Below, one piece after another: positions 1 through 5,809 of a DNA stretch of 6,438 nt. Every line of letters begins with the position of its first letter. The stretch's first letter is position 1. The stretch is from Clostridia bacterium (GTDB lineage Bacteria; Bacillota; Clostridia; Oscillospirales; Acutalibacteraceae). The position numbers and the translations under genes were made by a program. The notes under the pieces were generated by a model. That model saw nothing but the letters and a program-made list of their open reading frames with translations. It ran no database searches and was not told where the DNA came from. The stretch is taken from positions 1 through 6,438 of the forward strand of contig JAFPBM010000126.1 of assembly GCA_017424125.1 (NCBI GenBank). Direction: 5' to 3'.

Positions 1-90
1 AGTTAATTTTAAATTGCGGATTTTATAGCGGTTCCGCACCGCTACTCGCTTCCCGTGATTCAAAATCCCTGTCGAATCCTTTACGCCCCC
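1..90 (-). ncRNA. ssrA: tmRNA (transfer-messenger RNA), 5' part, cut by the left window edge
   Basis: tmRNA rescues ribosomes stalled on broken mRNA: it acts as an alanine tRNA and then as a template for a degradation tag, with SmpB as its protein partner. Read on the minus strand, the RNA begins at about 90 with the acceptor-strand sequence GGGGGCGTAAAGGATTCGAC, the characteristic 5' end of bacterial tmRNA. The first pseudoknot (PK1) is fully legible: a 7-bp stem pairs 38-44 with 26-32, and its 5-nt loop (33-37) is perfectly complementary to 16-20 further downstream. The segment after PK1 is A/U-rich, as expected just before the resume codon. The tag reading frame, later pseudoknots and the 3' tRNA-like half lie beyond position 1, so the tag peptide cannot be given. 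It sits 13 nt after the smpB stop codon in the same direction. Confidence 0.95.
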
Positions 91-103
91 ATATATAATA
101 TGG

Positions 104-565
104 TTACCGATTTTGCTCTTTTATTGCGCGGCGAATATCTCTCTCCGCGTCTTTTTTGGCGGCTACGGCACGCTTATCGTAAAGTTTTTTACCGCGGCAA
201 ACGCCGAGTTGCACCTTGAGCCTTGAACCCTTAAAGTAGACCCAAAGCGGTACAAGGGTTATGCCCTGTTGCTTACAAAGTCCCAAAAGACGCATAATCT
301 CGCGCTTGTGAAGTAAAAGTTTACGTGGACGCAGTGGGTCTTTATTGAAAATATTTCCGTGGTCGTACGGTGCTATGTGCATTTGTTTTACAAACATCTC
401 TCCGTCATCCACAGAACACCACGCTTCCTTGAGGCTTACGCCGCCTGCGCGCACCGACTTTATCTCCGTTCCTGTGAGGGCTATTCCGGCTTCCAAAGAC
501 TCCTCAACAAAATATTCGTGAAACGCTTTTTTATTGGTTGCAACAGTTTTTAAGTTTTTTTCCAC
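104..565 (-). CDS. smpB: SsrA-binding protein SmpB
   Basis: SmpB is a small beta-barrel RNA-binding protein that holds the tRNA-like domain of tmRNA and places its C-terminal tail in the empty mRNA channel of a stalled ribosome. From the start chosen here the product is 153 residues, normal for the family. It shows the conserved N-terminal run from ATNKKAFHEYF through the EAGIALTGTEIKSVR segment, the central region containing APYDHGN, and GKKLYDKR followed by a basic C-terminal tail (AERDIRRAIKEQ). The frame extends three codons upstream to a GTG at 574, but the GTG at 565 is preferred. It is preceded by GAGGTG (577-572) at 6 nt spacing, and its product begins MEKNLKTVATNKK, close to typical SmpB N-termini. 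It lies just downstream of the terminator ending the rsmD-coaD operon and directly upstream of ssrA, its functional partner. Confidence 0.95.
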   Translation of the reverse strand: MEKNLKTVATNKKAFHEYFVEESLEAGIALTGTEIKSVRAGGVSLKEAWCSVDDGEMFVKQMHIAPYDHGNIFNKDPLRPRKLLLHKREIMRLLGLCKQQGITLVPLWVYFKGSRLKVQLGVCRGKKLYDKRAVAAKKDAERDIRRAIKEQNR

Positions 566-583
566 CGAAAACACCTCGCTTTC

Positions 584-592
584 ATTTTAGCA
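584..592 (-). promoter_or_regulatory. possible extended -10 promoter for smpB
   Basis: On the minus strand, TGCTAAAAT (592-584) fits an extended -10 element (TGn plus TAAAAT). No good -35 hexamer is found 16-18 nt upstream. Transcription would start near 577, which leaves a very short leader with the SmpB ribosome binding site at its extreme 5' end. The position, between the upstream terminator and smpB, is right, but the evidence is weak. Read-through of the terminator is the alternative. Confidence 0.35.
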
Positions 593-619
593 TACCGCCT
601 ATGCGGATTTTGTCGGATT

Positions 620-649
620 AAAAAGGACCTGTGAAAACAGGTCCTTTTT
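620..649 (-). terminator. intrinsic terminator of the rsmD-coaD-coiled-coil operon
   Basis: A perfect 13-bp inverted repeat pairs 620-632 with 637-649 around a 4-nt loop. The GC core (GGACCTGT / ACAGGTCC) is flanked by A5 on one side and T5 on the other, so each strand ends in a U-run. It begins one base beyond the stop codon of the coiled-coil gene and so ends the leftward operon. The symmetry means it could also stop rightward transcription antisense to smpB. Confidence 0.88.
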
Positions 650-650
650 A

Positions 651-1118
651 TTAGTCTTCTGTGCGTACTGCTGTGGGAACCTGCTGTTTGAGTGCGGCAC
701 GTGTTTTGCGAACTTCGCCCAAGTTTGCGGTGAGTTCTTCATCTGCGCGGCGCATAATATCATCAACAAAGTCCTGTGCGGCTTTACGCATATTGCGGCT
801 CTTGCCCTGTGCGGTAGCAATGATTTCTGCTGCCTTTTCCTGTGCCAACTTTGTGATTTCTTCCTGTGATACCATTGCTTTTGCCTTTTCGTCTGCAGCG
901 CGGATGATGCCGTCTGCCTCACGCTTGGCATTTGTAATGATATCGGCTCTATCGGCTACGATGCCGCGTGCCTGTTTGATTTCAGACGGAATGTTAAGAC
1001 GGATATCGTCAACGATTGCGCGAAGTTTTTCAACGTCTACTACCGTTTTCTTACCGGGAATCTTTATTCCTCCATCCAACACTTCATCCAACTGTTCAAG
1101 TAATTCATCAATGCTCAT
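651..1118 (-). CDS. small coiled-coil protein of the coaD operon (often labelled 'ATPase' in Clostridia; function unknown)
   Basis: The product has 155 residues, is cytoplasmic by appearance (no signal peptide or membrane segment), and is dominated by charged, alanine-rich helix. Residues about 1-45 hold an acidic N-terminus (MSIDELLEQLDEVLDGG) and the segment VEKLRAIVDDIRLNIPSEIKQA. From about 50 to 140 it is a continuous predicted coiled coil (AKREADGIIRAADEKAKAM and following). From memory, Clostridia commonly carry a homologous gene next to coaD, annotated as 'ATPase' or DivIVA-like; I see no Walker A or B motif, so that label has no support here. The ATG lies 2 nt after the coaD stop codon, with AAAGGA upstream inside the end of coaD, so translation is probably coupled. 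The terminator follows immediately. Being a real protein is near certain; its role is not known to me. Confidence 0.85.
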   Translation of the reverse strand: MSIDELLEQLDEVLDGGIKIPGKKTVVDVEKLRAIVDDIRLNIPSEIKQARGIVADRADIITNAKREADGIIRAADEKAKAMVSQEEITKLAQEKAAEIIATAQGKSRNMRKAAQDFVDDIMRRADEELTANLGEVRKTRAALKQQVPTAVRTED

Positions 1119-1120
1119 CT

Positions 1121-1615
1121 TTATTCGTCCTTTCCATATAGTCTTTCGGTTATATCTTTTTTAATTTGCTCGGGTACAAAATCTTTAATATCCCCACCCA
1201 TGCTGGCAATTTGTTTTACCATGCTGGAACTGAGATACATATTCTCCGCCGCGGTGGTTAAAAACACCGTTTCAACATCGGGGTTGAGTTTTTTGTTTGC
1301 AAGTGCCATCTGAAATTCATACTCAAAATCAGACATAGCACGAAGTCCCTTAATAATGACGCCTGCACCTTTTTGTCTTGCAAAATCGGCAAGCAAACCG
1401 TCGTAATATTCTACCTTTACGTTAGGCAAATCCCCTGTTACCGCCTTTATAAGCGCAACACGCTCGTCGGGCGTGAATGAATATTTTTTCTTATGGTTGA
1501 CCATTACGACAACTATAAGTTCTGAAAACATTCCCGCGGCACGACGGATAATATCCAAATGTCCCACAGTTACGGGGTCAAAACTACCTGGGCATACGGC
1601 AATGGAGCCTTTCAT
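1121..1615 (-). CDS. coaD: pantetheine-phosphate adenylyltransferase (CoaD)
   Basis: CoaD transfers AMP from ATP to 4'-phosphopantetheine, giving dephospho-CoA, the penultimate step of coenzyme A synthesis in the cytoplasm. The 164-residue product has the whole nucleotidyltransferase signature: PGSFDPVTVGHLDII at residues 9-23 with the (T/H)xGH nucleotide-binding motif at 16-19, KGLRAMSDFEYEFQMALANK at 89-108, and the C-terminal ATP-binding SSSMVK at 129-134. Length matches the family (about 160). A GTG two codons upstream (1621) is open, but the ATG at 1615 is preferred: AGGAG at 1628-1624 stands 8 nt from it and only 2 nt from the GTG, and the resulting N-terminus MKGSIAVCPGSFDP is typical. 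The start overlaps the rsmD stop codon by one base (TGATG), implying translational coupling. The rsmD-coaD pair is a widespread bacterial arrangement. Confidence 0.97.
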   Translation of the reverse strand: MKGSIAVCPGSFDPVTVGHLDIIRRAAGMFSELIVVVMVNHKKKYSFTPDERVALIKAVTGDLPNVKVEYYDGLLADFARQKGAGVIIKGLRAMSDFEYEFQMALANKKLNPDVETVFLTTAAENMYLSSSMVKQIASMGGDIKDFVPEQIKKDITERLYGKDE

Positions 1616-2160
1616 CAGCACCTCTCCTCTCTTTTGTAGACGGTGACGATGATTTTTCCATAGCGGTAATCTTTGCTTACGGCAAAATCCCCTACCTTTG
1701 CGGGTACCGAAACATCCGACGGGTGTTCGCAGATTATCACGCCGTAATCACTCATACGTTTTGCCGTTAGCAAAAGCGCAGTTTCGTAAAATCCTGCATA
1801 ATACGGCGGGTCAATAAACGCGATATCAAAAACCTTTGCCGTGGTATCCAAAAACAGTTTGTAATCCCGCTTTATAACCTCCGCATTCTGCGAAAGGTGG
1901 GCGGTTTTGAGGTTGGCGGTTATGACCTTTTCGCACTCCGCCGAAGAGTCGATAAACGTAGCGCTCAAAGCACCGCGACTAAGCGCCTCTATGCCCATTT
2001 GACCGCTTCCGCTGAACAAATCAAGCACGCGTCTGCCCTCAATATCAAACTGTATTATGCTAAAGACAGCCTCTTTCACCCTCTCTGCCGTCGGACGAAC
2101 GTCGTTGCCTGACAAAGAGCGTAAGCGGGCGCCTTTGGCACTGCCTGTAATTACTCTCAT
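1615..2160 (-). CDS. rsmD: 16S rRNA (guanine(966)-N(2))-methyltransferase RsmD
   Basis: RsmD uses S-adenosylmethionine to methylate N2 of G966 (E. coli numbering) of 16S rRNA in the small subunit. The 181-residue product has the family's N-terminal MRVITGSAKGARL, the VRPTAERVKEAVFSII segment at 21-36, the SAM-binding motif I VLDLFSGSGQMGIEALSRGA at 45-64, and the catalytic DPPY at 117-120. Length is normal. The ATG at 2160 is preceded by AGGTGG (2172-2167) at 6 nt spacing, and this fits the conserved N-terminus. It is the first gene of the leftward operon, under the promoter at 2187-2216, and overlaps coaD by one base. Confidence 0.96.
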   Translation of the reverse strand: MRVITGSAKGARLRSLSGNDVRPTAERVKEAVFSIIQFDIEGRRVLDLFSGSGQMGIEALSRGALSATFIDSSAECEKVITANLKTAHLSQNAEVIKRDYKLFLDTTAKVFDIAFIDPPYYAGFYETALLLTAKRMSDYGVIICEHPSDVSVPAKVGDFAVSKDYRYGKIIVTVYKREERC

Positions 2161-2186
2161 ATTACACCACCTATATATACATTACT

Positions 2187-2216
2187 ATTATCACACTTTG
2201 CACCTGTGTTTGTCAA
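2187..2216 (-). promoter_or_regulatory. sigma-A type promoter of the rsmD operon
   Basis: On the minus strand a consensus -35 TTGACA (2216-2211) is followed, after an 18-nt spacer, by -10 GATAAT (2192-2187), preceded by TGT, giving an extended -10. Transcription would start near 2180, about 20 nt before the rsmD ATG and just ahead of its AGGTGG ribosome binding site. The predicted start lies about 120 nt from that of the divergent promoter at 2265-2293. Confidence 0.8.
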
Positions 2217-2264
2217 CAAAAATTTATTTTTTTGAAAATTATGGCGTTTTTTGTAATTTATGTA

Positions 2265-2293
2265 TTGATATTGCGGTGTGTGTGTGATATAAT
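2265..2293 (+). promoter_or_regulatory. sigma-A type promoter of the decarboxylase operon, with a TG repeat in the spacer
   Basis: A -35 TTGATA (2265-2270) and a perfect -10 TATAAT (2288-2293) are separated by 17 nt. The -10 is extended by TGA (2285-2287). The 3' part of the spacer is a (TG)5 run at 2277-2286, whose last unit supplies the extended element. Transcription should begin near 2300, giving a leader of roughly 68 nt before the first gene. The region 2217-2264 is AT-rich and may help promoter activity, but I see no defined operator there. Confidence 0.82.
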
Positions 2294-2307
2294 ATCCACA
2301 ATGTTAA

Positions 2308-2345
2308 GTTTTACGATGGGGAGTATGGTCTTTTTTTCGTAAAAC
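2308..2345 (+). promoter_or_regulatory. leader hairpin upstream of the decarboxylase operon
   Basis: In the predicted 5' leader, GTTTTACGA (2308-2316) is perfectly complementary to TCGTAAAAC (2337-2345). The 20-nt interval between them can continue the helix in RNA by G-U, A-U and G-C pairs (2318-2323 with 2330-2335), leaving a hexaloop at 2324-2329. The hairpin ends 8 nt before the AAGGGGG ribosome binding site (2354-2360) of the first gene. Its U-run lies inside the helix, not after it, so it is not a standard terminator. It could protect the mRNA 5' end or bind a regulator. It matches no riboswitch class that I recognise. Confidence 0.5.
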
Positions 2346-2367
2346 CTAAAAATAAGGGGGTCTGTCA

Positions 2368-2634
2368 ATGAAAGAATATGCACTCGAATTCGTGTGCGCT
2401 ATGGGCGTTGGAACGGTATTTGTAGGACTTATTTGTCTTATAATAATCTGCTCTGTAATCGGTGCTTTTTGCCGCATCGGCACAAAGAAAAAAGAGGTTG
2501 CACCCGTAGCACCTGCCGCACCCGCGGTAATCGAAAACAAACAAGAAATTTTGGCAGCCGTTTCTGCCGCTATTGCAGAAGAACTCGGCACCGATGTTTC
2601 GGCTATCAGAATTACATCATTTAAAAAACTGTGA
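2368..2634 (+). CDS. oadG: OadG-family small membrane subunit of the Na+-pumping decarboxylase (gamma/delta type)
   Basis: This 88-residue protein is the small subunit that, in this family, anchors the peripheral carboxyltransferase to the membrane beta subunit. One transmembrane helix spans about residues 12-35 (GVGTVFVGLICLIIICSVI), followed by a basic KKK, a short Pro/Ala linker (44-54), and a C-terminal amphipathic tail ILAAVSAAIAEELGTDVSAI then RITSFKKL, which I recall as the usual end of OadG-type proteins in Firmicutes. The histidine-rich metal-binding tail described for the enterobacterial gamma subunit is absent. The start has AAGGGGG (2354-2360) 7 nt upstream. It is first in the operon, and its stop is 11 nt before the biotin carrier gene. 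Sequence conservation in this family is low, so the call rests on topology, tail and gene context. Confidence 0.82.
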   Translation: MKEYALEFVCAMGVGTVFVGLICLIIICSVIGAFCRIGTKKKEVAPVAPAAPAVIENKQEILAAVSAAIAEELGTDVSAIRITSFKKL

Positions 2635-2645
2635 GGTAAATTATT

Positions 2646-3020
2646 ATGAAAATGTATAAAGTTAACGTAAACGGAACCGAATATGAAATCACACTTGAGG
2701 TTGTAGACGCTGCAGACGTTAAACCTGCTGCTCCTGCACCCGCCGCAGCACCTGCTCCCGTAGCTGAGGCTGCTCCCGCACCTGCCGCCGCACCTGCTGC
2801 CGCAGGCGGTGAAACCGTTGTAGCACCTATGCCCGGCACCATCCTTTCTGTAAACGTTGCAAACGGCGCCGCTGTTAAAAAGGGTGACGTTCTTTTAGTG
2901 CTTGAGGCTATGAAGATGGAAAATGAAATCATGGCTCCCTGTGACGGTACAGTTTCTTCTGTTCCCGCTACAAAGGGTGCAACGGTTAACACAGGCGACG
3001 TTCTCTGCGTTATCGCTTAA
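2646..3020 (+). CDS. biotin carboxyl carrier subunit of the Na+-pumping decarboxylase
   Basis: The 124-residue protein carries the covalently bound biotin that shuttles CO2 between the alpha and beta subunits. It has a short N-terminal segment (1-25), a flexible Ala/Pro linker (27-53), and a biotinyl/lipoyl domain at about 56-124. The biotinylation motif EAMKMENE lies at 87-94, with Lys90 the predicted attachment site. The domain also shows the MPGTI turn at 62-66 and a closing GDVLCVIA. This matches free-standing carriers of glutaconyl-CoA or methylmalonyl-CoA decarboxylase type rather than the acetyl-CoA carboxylase AccB, which is longer. The ribosome binding site GAGGT (2633-2637) overlaps the stop of the preceding gene, 8 nt from the ATG. 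A second ATG two codons later is less well placed. A separate biotin protein ligase, not in this window, must modify it. Confidence 0.93.
   Translation: MKMYKVNVNGTEYEITLEVVDAADVKPAAPAPAAAPAPVAEAAPAPAAAPAAAGGETVVAPMPGTILSVNVANGAAVKKGDVLLVLEAMKMENEIMAPCDGTVSSVPATKGATVNTGDVLCVIA
2724..2804 (+). repeat. low-complexity Ala/Pro-coding tract in the biotin carrier gene
   Basis: About 80 nt made of near-repeated GCW/GCN and CCN codons (gcacctgctcc-type units) encode the Ala/Pro hinge between the N-terminal segment and the biotin domain. Such hinges let the biotin domain swing between active sites. Repetitive units of this sort may vary in length between strains without breaking the frame. Confidence 0.75.
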
Positions 3021-3037
3021 TTTGGAGAAGTTGGCTT

Positions 3038-4261
3038 ATGTTAGAACAGATAATTAACTTTTTGAAAACAACCGGCTTTTTTATGCTGTTCGAAAACTTC
3101 CTTGCCGACAAGGTTGTTGACGGTGCGATAGTTGCCGTTGCAGGTTGGAAGACGCTTACTATGATTTTAGTATCACTTCTTCTTTTATGGCTTGCTATCA
3201 AAAAACAGTTTGAGCCGCTTTTACTTATAGGTATTGCATTTGGTATGTTGCTTACCAATCTTCCCGGTGCCGAAATGTACCACAGCGAACTTTGGACCGC
3301 GTTTATGGCGGGTGAAATCGGATACGGCACCATAATGCACGACGGCGGACTTTTAGACATTCTTTACATAGGCGTTAAGACCTGTGTTTACCCCTGTCTT
3401 ATTTTCGTTGGAATCGGTGCTATGACAGACTTTGCGCCGCTCATCTCCAACCCCAAGAGTTTGCTTTTGGGCGCTGCTGCACAGGTTGGTATTTTCGTGA
3501 CCTTTGTTGGTTGCGTACTTCTCGGCTTCCCACAGGCTGCCGCCGCTTCGATTGGTATTATCGGCGGTGCCGACGGTCCTACCGCAATCTTTACAACCAG
3601 CCGTCTTTATCCCGACCTTTTGGGACCGATTGCCGTTGCCGCTTATTCTTATATGGCTCTCGTTCCTGTTATTCAGCCGCCCATTATGCGCGCACTTACA
3701 ACCAAAAAAGAGCGCGAAATCGTAATGAAGCCGCTCCGTACGGTATCAAAAACGGAGAAGATTATCTTCCCCATTGCCGTTACAATTTTCGTAGCACTGC
3801 TTGTTCCCTCAGCGACACCGCTTGTTGGTTGCTTAATGCTTGGTAACCTTTGGAAAGAATCGGGCGTGGCAGAGCGTCTTTGCAAGACAGCCCAGAATGA
3901 ACTTATGAACATTGTTACAATATTCCTTGGTATCTCGGTCGGCGCAACCGCAACCGCACGTTCATTCTTAAACCTTGAAACACTCAAGATTATGCTTATG
4001 GGCGTTGTTGCTTTCGGTATCGGAACCGCTTGCGGTGTATTGCTTGCCAAGTTTATGAACCTGTTTTCCAAAAACAAAATCAATCCGCTTATCGGCTCTG
4101 CGGGTGTTTCCGCCGTTCCTATGGCGGCGCGCGTTTCACAAGCTGAAGGTCAGAAGGCTAACCCCTCTAACTTCCTTTTGATGCACGCTATGGGCCCGAA
4201 CGTTGCCGGTGTTATCGGCTCTGCCATTGCGGCAGGTGTGCTGATTTCACTATTTGCGTAA
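3038..4261 (+). CDS. oadB: Na+-translocating decarboxylase beta subunit (carboxybiotin decarboxylase)
   Basis: This 407-residue integral membrane protein decarboxylates carboxybiotin and couples the reaction to Na+ export. About nine hydrophobic segments are visible (roughly 36-53, 58-75, 108-128, 142-165, 195-213, 242-262, 290-305, 317-338, 378-405). The family hallmarks are intact: [10 protein letters not shown] at 176-185, with Asp179 corresponding to the essential Asp203 of the Klebsiella protein, and [20 protein letters not shown] at 349-368, in which Asn349, Gly353, Ser358 and Arg365 match the Klebsiella Na+/proton-path residues Asn373, Gly377, Ser382 and Arg389 at a constant offset of 24. 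The start has GGAG (3024-3027) 10 nt upstream. The gene follows the biotin carrier by 17 nt, and its stop codon touches the ribosome binding site of the alpha gene. The sequence of beta does not tell which acyl substrate is used; the alpha subunit does. Confidence 0.95.
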   Translation: MLEQIINFLKTTGFFMLFENFLADKVVDGAIVAVAGWKTLTMILVSLLLLWLAIKKQFEPLLLIGIAFGMLLTNLPGAEMYHSELWTAFMAGEIGYGTIMHDGGLLDILYIGVKTCVYPCLIFVGIGAMTDFAPLISNPKSLLLGAAAQVGIFVTFVGCVLLGFPQAAAASIGIIGGADGPTAIFTTSRLYPDLLGPIAVAAYSYMALVPVIQPPIMRALTTKKEREIVMKPLRTVSKTEKIIFPIAVTIFVALLVPSATPLVGCLMLGNLWKESGVAERLCKTAQNELMNIVTIFLGISVGATATARSFLNLETLKIMLMGVVAFGIGTACGVLLAKFMNLFSKNKINPLIGSAGVSAVPMAARVSQAEGQKANPSNFLLMHAMGPNVAGVIGSAIAAGVLISLFA

Positions 4262-4273
4262 GGAGGAACTACT

Positions 4274-5665
4274 ATGGCACAGAAACTTAATATTACAGAT
4301 ACCATTCTCCGCGACGCGCACCAGTCCCAAGCCGCTACACGTATGCGCATTGAGGATATGCTTCCCGCTTGCGAGATGCTTGATAAGGTTGGCTATTGGT
4401 CGCTTGAATGTTGGGGCGGCGCAACCTTTGACTCTTGTATGCGTTTCCTCAGTGAAGACCCGTGGGAAAGACTTCGCGCTCTCAAAAAGGCTATGCCCAA
4501 CACCAAACTTCAGATGCTTTTGCGCGGACAGAATATTTTAGGTTACAGACACTATGCCGACGACGTTGTTGATGCTTTTGTACAGAAAGCAATTGAAAAC
4601 GGTATCGACGTTATCCGCGTTTTTGACGCGCTTAACGATACCCGCAATATGTCGCAGGCTATGAAGAGCATTAAAAAATACGGCGGTATTTGCGAAGCAG
4701 CAATCAGTTATACCGAAAGCCCCGTTCATAATGAAGAGTATTTTGTAAAACTTGCTTGTGAACTTGAAAAAATGGGCGCAGACGTTATCTGTATTAAGGA
4801 TATGGCTAACCTGCTTTTGCCGTATGATGCTTATTCACTTGTTAAGAAACTCAAAGAAAACGTTAACGTTCCGATTCATCTGCACACACATAACACCACC
4901 GGTACGGGCGATATGACCAACCTTATGGCTGCGCAAGCGGGTGTTGATATTGTTGACTGTGCGCTCTCCCCCTTGGCAAACGGTACCTCACAGCCGTCGA
5001 CCGAGGCTTTGGTTGCCACACTCAAAGGCACCGAGCGCGATACGGAACTTGACCTTAATTTACTTGCAGACGTTGCAAAGCACTTCCGCACCGTTGCCGA
5101 CAAACTTAAAGCAGACGGCATCTTAGACCCCAAGGTTTTGAACGTTGATACAAAAACACTTCTTTACCAGGTGCCCGGCGGTATGCTTTCCAACCTGTTA
5201 TCACAACTCAAACAGGCTAACGCTGAAGATAAGTTCTATGACGTTTTGGCAGAAATTCCCAACGTCAGAAAGGATTTCGGTTATCCCCCGCTCGTTACCC
5301 CCACAAGTCAGATTGTTGGTACACAGGCCGTGCTTAACGTCCTTTCGGGTGAGCGTTACAAGATGATAACCAAAGAATCTAAGGGACTTCTTCGTGGAGA
5401 ATACGGACGTGTTCCGGGTGTTGTTAACGAAGATGTTAGACGCAAGGCAATCGGAAACGACACAATCATTACTTGTCGTCCCGCTGATTTGCTTGAACCC
5501 GAACTTGAAAAAATCAAAGCCGAGGCGGGCGACCTTGCAAAGTGTGAAGAAGACGTATTAAGTTACGCGCTCTTCCCGCAGGTTGCGGCAAAGTTCTTGA
5601 AAGAACGCAACGAAAAGCGCGAGGGCGGAACAGTCAGAACACTTATAGTTGAAGATTTGACCTGA
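4274..5665 (+). CDS. oadA: oxaloacetate decarboxylase alpha subunit / PycB-type carboxyltransferase lacking its own biotin domain
   Basis: This 463-residue cytoplasmic protein transfers the carboxyl group of oxaloacetate to biotin, leaving pyruvate. The N-terminal HMGL-like TIM barrel (about 5-270) has ITDTILRDAHQSQAATRMR at 7-25, with metal ligand Asp14 and Gln17. It also has LLRGQN at 82-87 with substrate-binding Arg84, IKDMANLLLP at 174-183 with the probable carboxylated Lys175, and HLHTHNTTG at 202-210 with metal ligands His204 and His206. Asp14, Lys175, His204 and His206 sit at a constant offset of 3 from Vibrio OadA residues as I recall them. The conserved PYC/OADA domain (about 290-463) contains QVPGGMLSNL at 299-308. 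The chain ends without the biotin domain that full-length OadA has; the separate carrier two genes upstream supplies it. AGGAGG (4261-4266) stands 7 nt before the ATG. It is last in the operon. PycB is an alternative name, but the beta and gamma neighbours favour a decarboxylase. Confidence 0.94.
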   Translation: MAQKLNITDTILRDAHQSQAATRMRIEDMLPACEMLDKVGYWSLECWGGATFDSCMRFLSEDPWERLRALKKAMPNTKLQMLLRGQNILGYRHYADDVVDAFVQKAIENGIDVIRVFDALNDTRNMSQAMKSIKKYGGICEAAISYTESPVHNEEYFVKLACELEKMGADVICIKDMANLLLPYDAYSLVKKLKENVNVPIHLHTHNTTGTGDMTNLMAAQAGVDIVDCALSPLANGTSQPSTEALVATLKGTERDTELDLNLLADVAKHFRTVADKLKADGILDPKVLNVDTKTLLYQVPGGMLSNLLSQLKQANAEDKFYDVLAEIPNVRKDFGYPPLVTPTSQIVGTQAVLNVLSGERYKMITKESKGLLRGEYGRVPGVVNEDVRRKAIGNDTIITCRPADLLEPELEKIKAEAGDLAKCEEDVLSYALFPQVAAKFLKERNEKREGGTVRTLIVEDLT

Positions 5666-5674
5666 TATTATATT

Positions 5675-5703
5675 AAAGGAACGGCAGATGCCGTTCCTTT
5701 TTT
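5675..5703 (+). terminator. intrinsic terminator of the decarboxylase operon
   Basis: A near-perfect hairpin pairs AAAGGAACGGC (5675-5685) with GCCGTTCCTTT (5690-5700) around a 4-nt loop (AGAT). It is followed by a T-run that extends to 5703. It lies 9 nt after the stop codon of the alpha subunit gene and has all the marks of a Rho-independent terminator. The A-run on the 5' side makes it partly active in the other direction too. Confidence 0.92.
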
Positions 5704-5809
5704 ATCTCAAAAAATGAAATAATATTGATTTTTGAAAGTGTTTTTGTTGCGGATTACCAAAAACGCGTAAAAATTTGCACACTTTGTCCGAAAGTTTACA
5801 CTTTTTTTC

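Noticed and set aside
572..574. Upstream GTG start for smpB
   Set aside because: This GTG forms part of the GAGGTG ribosome binding site that serves the GTG at 565, and it has no good ribosome binding site of its own.
599..931. Second minus-strand frame overlapping the coiled-coil gene and running through the terminator
   Set aside because: Composition (many Gln, Lys, Arg, Trp) is unlike a folded protein, it reads through the terminator hairpin, and the other frame fits a recognisable family.
661..1164. Long open frame on the plus strand opposite the coiled-coil gene
   Set aside because: It lies wholly opposite a gene with good start, ribosome binding site and operon context. Its product is rich in Ser, Ala and Arg, as expected from an antisense shadow of an Ala-rich coiled coil, and it has no ribosome binding site.
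1619..1621. Upstream GTG start for coaD
   Set aside because: AGGAG would be only 2 nt away; the ATG at 1615 has 8-nt spacing and gives the usual N-terminus.
2294..2367. Riboswitch in the decarboxylase leader
   Set aside because: The leader is only about 68 nt, a single hairpin fills it, and I see no motif of a known riboswitch class.
2621..2992. Minus-strand frame opposite the biotin carrier, rich in Ala and Gly
   Set aside because: It is produced by the repetitive Ala/Pro codons of the true gene read backwards; the plus-strand frame has the biotinylation motif.
5775..5804. Near-direct repeat (ACACTTT twice, 19 nt apart) upstream of the secreted-protein promoter
   Set aside because: Only seven bases match exactly in AT-rich DNA; this is within chance and no operator can be claimed.
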